Assembly (NCBI GenBank): GCA_046261635.1
Contig: JBHEOL010000019.1
Location: 1-8,409 of the forward strand
DNA from: JBHEPS01 sp046261635
GTDB lineage: Bacteria > Acidobacteriota > Thermoanaerobaculia > Gp7-AA8
Direction of reading: 5' to 3'
DNA: 8,409 bases
The translations under genes and the position numbers were made by a program. The notes under the pieces were generated by a model. That model searched no databases. It was not told where the DNA came from and was given only the letters and a program-made list of their open reading frames with translations. Numbering within the stretch: the stretch's first letter is position 1; every line of letters starts with the position of its first letter. Below, in pieces: positions 5,683-8,409 of the stretch.

Positions 5683-6186
5683 TCAGGAGACCTCTGACAG
5701 CGGGAACGCTTCGCCGTGCCAGGAGCTTGCAGCGGGCCGGATCCAGCTTCCTTCCCGAAGCTCGTCGATCGAATCGACCGTGATGTCGTAAACCAGCGTC
5801 CCAGGCCCGACCTGTCCCGACTCGGCAAGCTTGCGGAACTCCGAACGGGATGACGAGCGGATCTGATCGCCCTCCCGCCAGTAGACGGGGGTGGAGTCGA
5901 GCAGGTCGATCCCGATCTCGGCCGAAAGGCTGCGGACTGTCCTGAACAGCTTATCCATCGAGCAGCCGGAGTTCATCACGGCCTCCTCGGCTGCGACGAT
6001 CAGAAATCTCCCATCCCGAATCTCGAAGGCGGCGTGAACCTCGTTCCCCTTCGATTTCCACGTCGAACCGAACCGGGTCATCGCGTCCTCGATCTTCCGC
6101 TCGATGGCGGGGTCGATCGGGGCGGGGGAGGCGAAGATCCAAAGCTTGGAGGTGCTGTCGAGTTTCGAAAGATCTGTCAGGGCCAT
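5683..6186 (-). CDS. Uncharacterised SGCSMD-motif protein (family often mislabelled 'ABC transporter ATPase')
   Basis: This 167-aa soluble protein has no Walker A, Walker B or ABC signature. It resembles, from memory, a short Bacteroidota/Acidobacteriota family often annotated 'ABC transporter ATPase' without basis. Shared features are an N-terminal SKLWIFAS strand (13-20), Trp43 in WKSKGNEVHAAFEI, a hydrophobic GRFLIVAAEE strand (59-68), the invariant-looking SGCSMD (73-78, Cys75), and a C-terminal half with GTLVYD (129-134), an acidic patch DSIDELREG, and SSWHGEAF (154-161). The buried-looking cysteine and histidine/tryptophan pair hint at a binding or catalytic pocket; that is inference. 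ATG 6186 is chosen because AGGAGA lies 9 nt upstream and homology begins there; the longer open frame to 6966 lies inside sucA. It begins 20 bp after the sucA stop and ends 3 bp before the TerB-like start. Confidence 0.85.
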   Translation of the reverse strand: MALTDLSKLDSTSKLWIFASPAPIDPAIERKIEDAMTRFGSTWKSKGNEVHAAFEIRDGRFLIVAAEEAVMNSGCSMDKLFRTVRSLSAEIGIDLLDSTPVYWREGDQIRSSSRSEFRKLAESGQVGPGTLVYDITVDSIDELREGSWIRPAASSWHGEAFPLSEVS

Positions 6187-6195
6187 GCGGATATG

Positions 6196-6201
6196 TCTCC
6201 T
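6196..6201 (-). promoter_or_regulatory. Ribosome binding site for the SGCSMD-motif gene
   Basis: AGGAGA on the minus strand lies 9 nt before ATG 6186 in the 20-bp gap after the sucA stop. It fixes the start of the 167-aa gene and argues for a polycistronic transcript from sucA. Confidence 0.65.
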
Positions 6202-6206
6202 GGGTG

Positions 6207-8409
6207 TCAGGCCAGCGCCTTGGTGACGATCGCCTTCTGTTGAGCTTCGTGGCGGACGTGTGAACCCGTCGCCGGCGACGCGCTGAACTGGCGTCCGAGG
6301 TAGCTGAGCGGAAGCGAGGTGAGTGGCGCGAGCTTCTCGTCGATGAAGTCCCAGCCGCCCATGTTGCGCGGCTCTTCCTGAGCCCATACGATCTCGCTCG
6401 CGTTCGAGTAACGCCCCAGAGCCTCGAGAATCATCGGCTTGGGCCAGGGGTAAAACTGTTCGAGCCGGAGGATGGCGACATCCTTCGCCCCGTTCTGCTC
6501 GCGGGCTGCCCAGAGATCGTAAAAGAGCTTCCCGGAAGTGAATACGACCTTTCGGACGGCGCTCGGATCGTTCCCGTCGGCGAGAAACATCGGATCGTCG
6601 AGGACAGGCTCGAACCGGCCAGCGGTGAAGTGCCCGATCGGCGAGACCGCCTGCGGATGGCGGAGGAGCGATTTTGGGGTCATCACGACGAGCGGCTTCC
6701 GCGGATGGTTGCGCATCTGCCGCCTGAGCGCGTGGTAGTACTGCGCAGGCGTCGTTGGATAGATCACCTGCATGTTCCCCTCGGCGCAGAGGATCAGGAA
6801 CCGCTCGAGGCGTGCGCTCGAGTGCTCGGGCCCCTGCCCCTCGTAGCCGTGCGGAAGGAGCAGGACAAGCCCGCTGTGCTGACCCCACTTCTCTTCCGCG
6901 CTCGAGATGAACTGGTCGATGATGATCTGCGCGCCGTTCATGAAGTCGCCGAACTGCGCTTCCCATAGCACCAGGGTGTCGGGATCGACGACCGAGTAGC
7001 CGTATTCGAATCCGAGCACGCCGTACTCCGAGAGAAGCGAGTCGTAGACCGAGAAACCGATCCTGGCGTCCTCGGTGAGCCGCTGGTGGGCCGGCAGTGT
7101 TTCGTCGAGCGCGCTCACGTCCTTGGGATCGTTGAGAGGAAGGTACTCGCGTCCGCTCTGGTAGTCGACGAACACCGCATGGCGATGGGAGAACGTTCCG
7201 CGTCCGCTATCCTGCCCGCTCAGCCGGACCCGGAAACCGTCGAGCATGATGGCGCCGAAAGCGAGTTGCTCGCCGGCGGCCCAGTCGAGCGCGTTCGTCC
7301 CCTCGATCATCGCGCGACGCTTGTCGAGGAGCGGCTTGAGCTTCGGATGCATTTGGAAGCCGTCGGGGACTGTCGTGATCGCGCGTCCGATGACGGTCAC
7401 GGCCTGGGGCGTGACCGAGGTGTCGGGTGAAGGTTCAGGCTGGATCCCCGTCACCTCCTCGTCCGTGTAGAGCGGGTCGGGGTCCGTGACCTGCGGCGTC
7501 TCGGTCTCGCGCGTCCGATCGAACCCTTCCTGGAGCTTCGCCTGGAAGCTGTCGAGCCAGCTCTCGGCTTCCTTCGGGTCGAGGTCCCCCTTGCGGAGAA
7601 GGTTCTCGGTGTAGAGCTTGCGCGTCGACCTGTGGTCGCGGATGAGTTTGTACATGCGGGGCTGCGTGAAAGACGGGTCGTCTCCCTCGTTATGCCCGAG
7701 CCGGCGGTAGCAGAGCATGTCGATGACCACGTCCTTCGAGAACTTCTGCCGGAACTCGAAGGCGATCTCGATCGCGCGGACGCACGCTTCGGGATCGTCG
7801 CCGTTCACGTGGAAGATGGGTGCCTGAACCATCTTGGCGACGTCGGTCGCGTAGACGGAGGAGCGCGCCTCTTCCGGGCCGGTCGTGAACCCGATCTGGT
7901 TGTTGACCACGACGTGGACCGTTCCGCCCGTCGTGTATCCGGGAAGCTGGGAGAGGTTCAGGGTTTCGGCCACCACGCCCTGGCCGGCGAACGCGGCGTC
8001 GCCGTGAAGGAGCAGCGGGATCACCTTCGATCGGTCGCGGTCGTCGCGGAGCTTCTGGGTGGCCCGGACCATTCCTTCGACGATCGGATCGACGGCCTCG
8101 AGGTGACTCGGGTTCGAGGCGAGCGTGAGGGTGATCTCTCGGCCATTGGCCGCCTTGTGCGACCCCTCGGCCCCGAGGTGATACTTCACGTCTCCCGATC
8201 CCTGTGCGCTCTCCGGGTCGAGGTCCCCCTCGAACTCGTTGAAGATCTTCTCGTACGACTTCCCCATCAGGTTGGCCAGCACGTTCAGCCGCCCGCGATG
8301 CGCCATTCCGATCACGAAGCTTTCGACCTCGCCCTCGGCCGCTCTGTTGAACAGGTGGTCGACCGTCGGAATCAGGGATTCAGACCCTTCGAGCGAGAAG
8401 CGCTTGTGG
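6207..8409 (-). CDS. sucA: 2-oxoglutarate dehydrogenase E1 component (thiamine-diphosphate dependent), N-terminus outside window
   Basis: This is E1 of the 2-oxoglutarate dehydrogenase complex, which decarboxylates 2-oxoglutarate and passes a succinyl group to the lipoyl arm of E2 in the TCA cycle. The visible 733 residues begin at HKRFSLEGSESLIP, so about 200 residues are missing compared with the ~930-aa E. coli enzyme; the first in-frame GTG at 8315 is internal and not the true start. In order: the VIGMAHRGRLNVL active-site motif; the thiamine-diphosphate motif from GDAAFAGQG (around 7978-8006) to NNQIGFTT (around 7889-7909); CYRRLGHNEGDDPSFTQP; the pyrimidine-binding domain with QDSGRGTFSHRHA (around 7178-7216); HGYEGQGPEHSSARLERFL; and a C-terminal region with QFYPWP and EEPRNMGGW. 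All expected motifs are intact. No sucB follows; two small genes of unknown function do. The left edge of this operon arm shows normal coding character and no sign of transfer. Confidence 0.97.
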   Translation of the reverse strand, partial: HKRFSLEGSESLIPTVDHLFNRAAEGEVESFVIGMAHRGRLNVLANLMGKSYEKIFNEFEGDLDPESAQGSGDVKYHLGAEGSHKAANGREITLTLASNPSHLEAVDPIVEGMVRATQKLRDDRDRSKVIPLLLHGDAAFAGQGVVAETLNLSQLPGYTTGGTVHVVVNNQIGFTTGPEEARSSVYATDVAKMVQAPIFHVNGDDPEACVRAIEIAFEFRQKFSKDVVIDMLCYRRLGHNEGDDPSFTQPRMYKLIRDHRSTRKLYTENLLRKGDLDPKEAESWLDSFQAKLQEGFDRTRETETPQVTDPDPLYTDEEVTGIQPEPSPDTSVTPQAVTVIGRAITTVPDGFQMHPKLKPLLDKRRAMIEGTNALDWAAGEQLAFGAIMLDGFRVRLSGQDSGRGTFSHRHAVFVDYQSGREYLPLNDPKDVSALDETLPAHQRLTEDARIGFSVYDSLLSEYGVLGFEYGYSVVDPDTLVLWEAQFGDFMNGAQIIIDQFISSAEEKWGQHSGLVLLLPHGYEGQGPEHSSARLERFLILCAEGNMQVIYPTTPAQYYHALRRQMRNHPRKPLVVMTPKSLLRHPQAVSPIGHFTAGRFEPVLDDPMFLADGNDPSAVRKVVFTSGKLFYDLWAAREQNGAKDVAILRLEQFYPWPKPMILEALGRYSNASEIVWAQEEPRNMGGWDFIDEKLAPLTSLPLSYLGRQFSASPATGSHVRHEAQQKAIVTKALA

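Noticed and set aside
5257..5697. Plus-strand open frame of 146 codons
   Set aside because: It is antisense to the TerB-like gene, with no ribosome site or recognisable domain.
6187..6966. N-terminal extension of the 167-aa protein into sucA
   Set aside because: It is Arg/Ala/Pro-rich out-of-frame translation of sucA. A good ribosome site lies before ATG 6186, where family similarity begins.

Overview
This is a gene-dense, GC-rich bacterial chromosomal segment. It holds eight protein-coding genes, with no RNA gene, CRISPR array, insertion sequence or phage gene that I can see. The mix of genes resembles what I remember from Acidobacteriota (perhaps Thermoanaerobaculia-like): a secreted two-repeat protein of the 'FRT..N' type, a small CxxC/coiled-coil protein ending in NPLDLD, a long multi-PAS/GAF sensor, and sucA followed by an uncharacterised SGCSMD-motif protein. 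That taxonomic guess is inference only.

Layout from left to right. (1) Positions 1-2797, minus strand: a site-2-protease-like M50 metalloprotease (2797-2099) is followed 17 bp later by a multi-PAS/GAF sensor protein (from 2081) that runs off the left edge before its output domain. (2) Positions 2798-2882: a compact divergent control region. Two identical TACAAT -10-like boxes lie in a 9-bp inverted repeat; the minus-strand box would start the protease transcript exactly at its ATG, giving a leaderless mRNA. (3) Positions 2883-4262, plus strand: a 96-aa single-CxxC coiled-coil protein, then an arginase/agmatinase-family ureohydrolase. (4) Positions 4258-4291: a perfect 15-bp hairpin between two convergent genes, probably a shared transcript end. 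(5) Positions 4297-8409, minus strand: sucA (2-oxoglutarate dehydrogenase E1, N-terminus outside the window), an uncharacterised 167-aa protein, a TerB-like protein 3 bp downstream of it, and a secreted protein after an 81-bp gap.

Functionally, the right half joins a TCA-cycle enzyme to two small soluble proteins of unknown role that are probably co-transcribed with it. The left half joins an intramembrane protease to a soluble sensor. The ureohydrolase has a complete metal and catalytic residue set, but its substrate cannot be fixed from sequence alone. I see no convincing new defence or mobile system. The most useful leads are the symmetric divergent promoter with a predicted leaderless protease mRNA, the sucA/SGCSMD/TerB cluster, and the internal duplication in the secreted protein.
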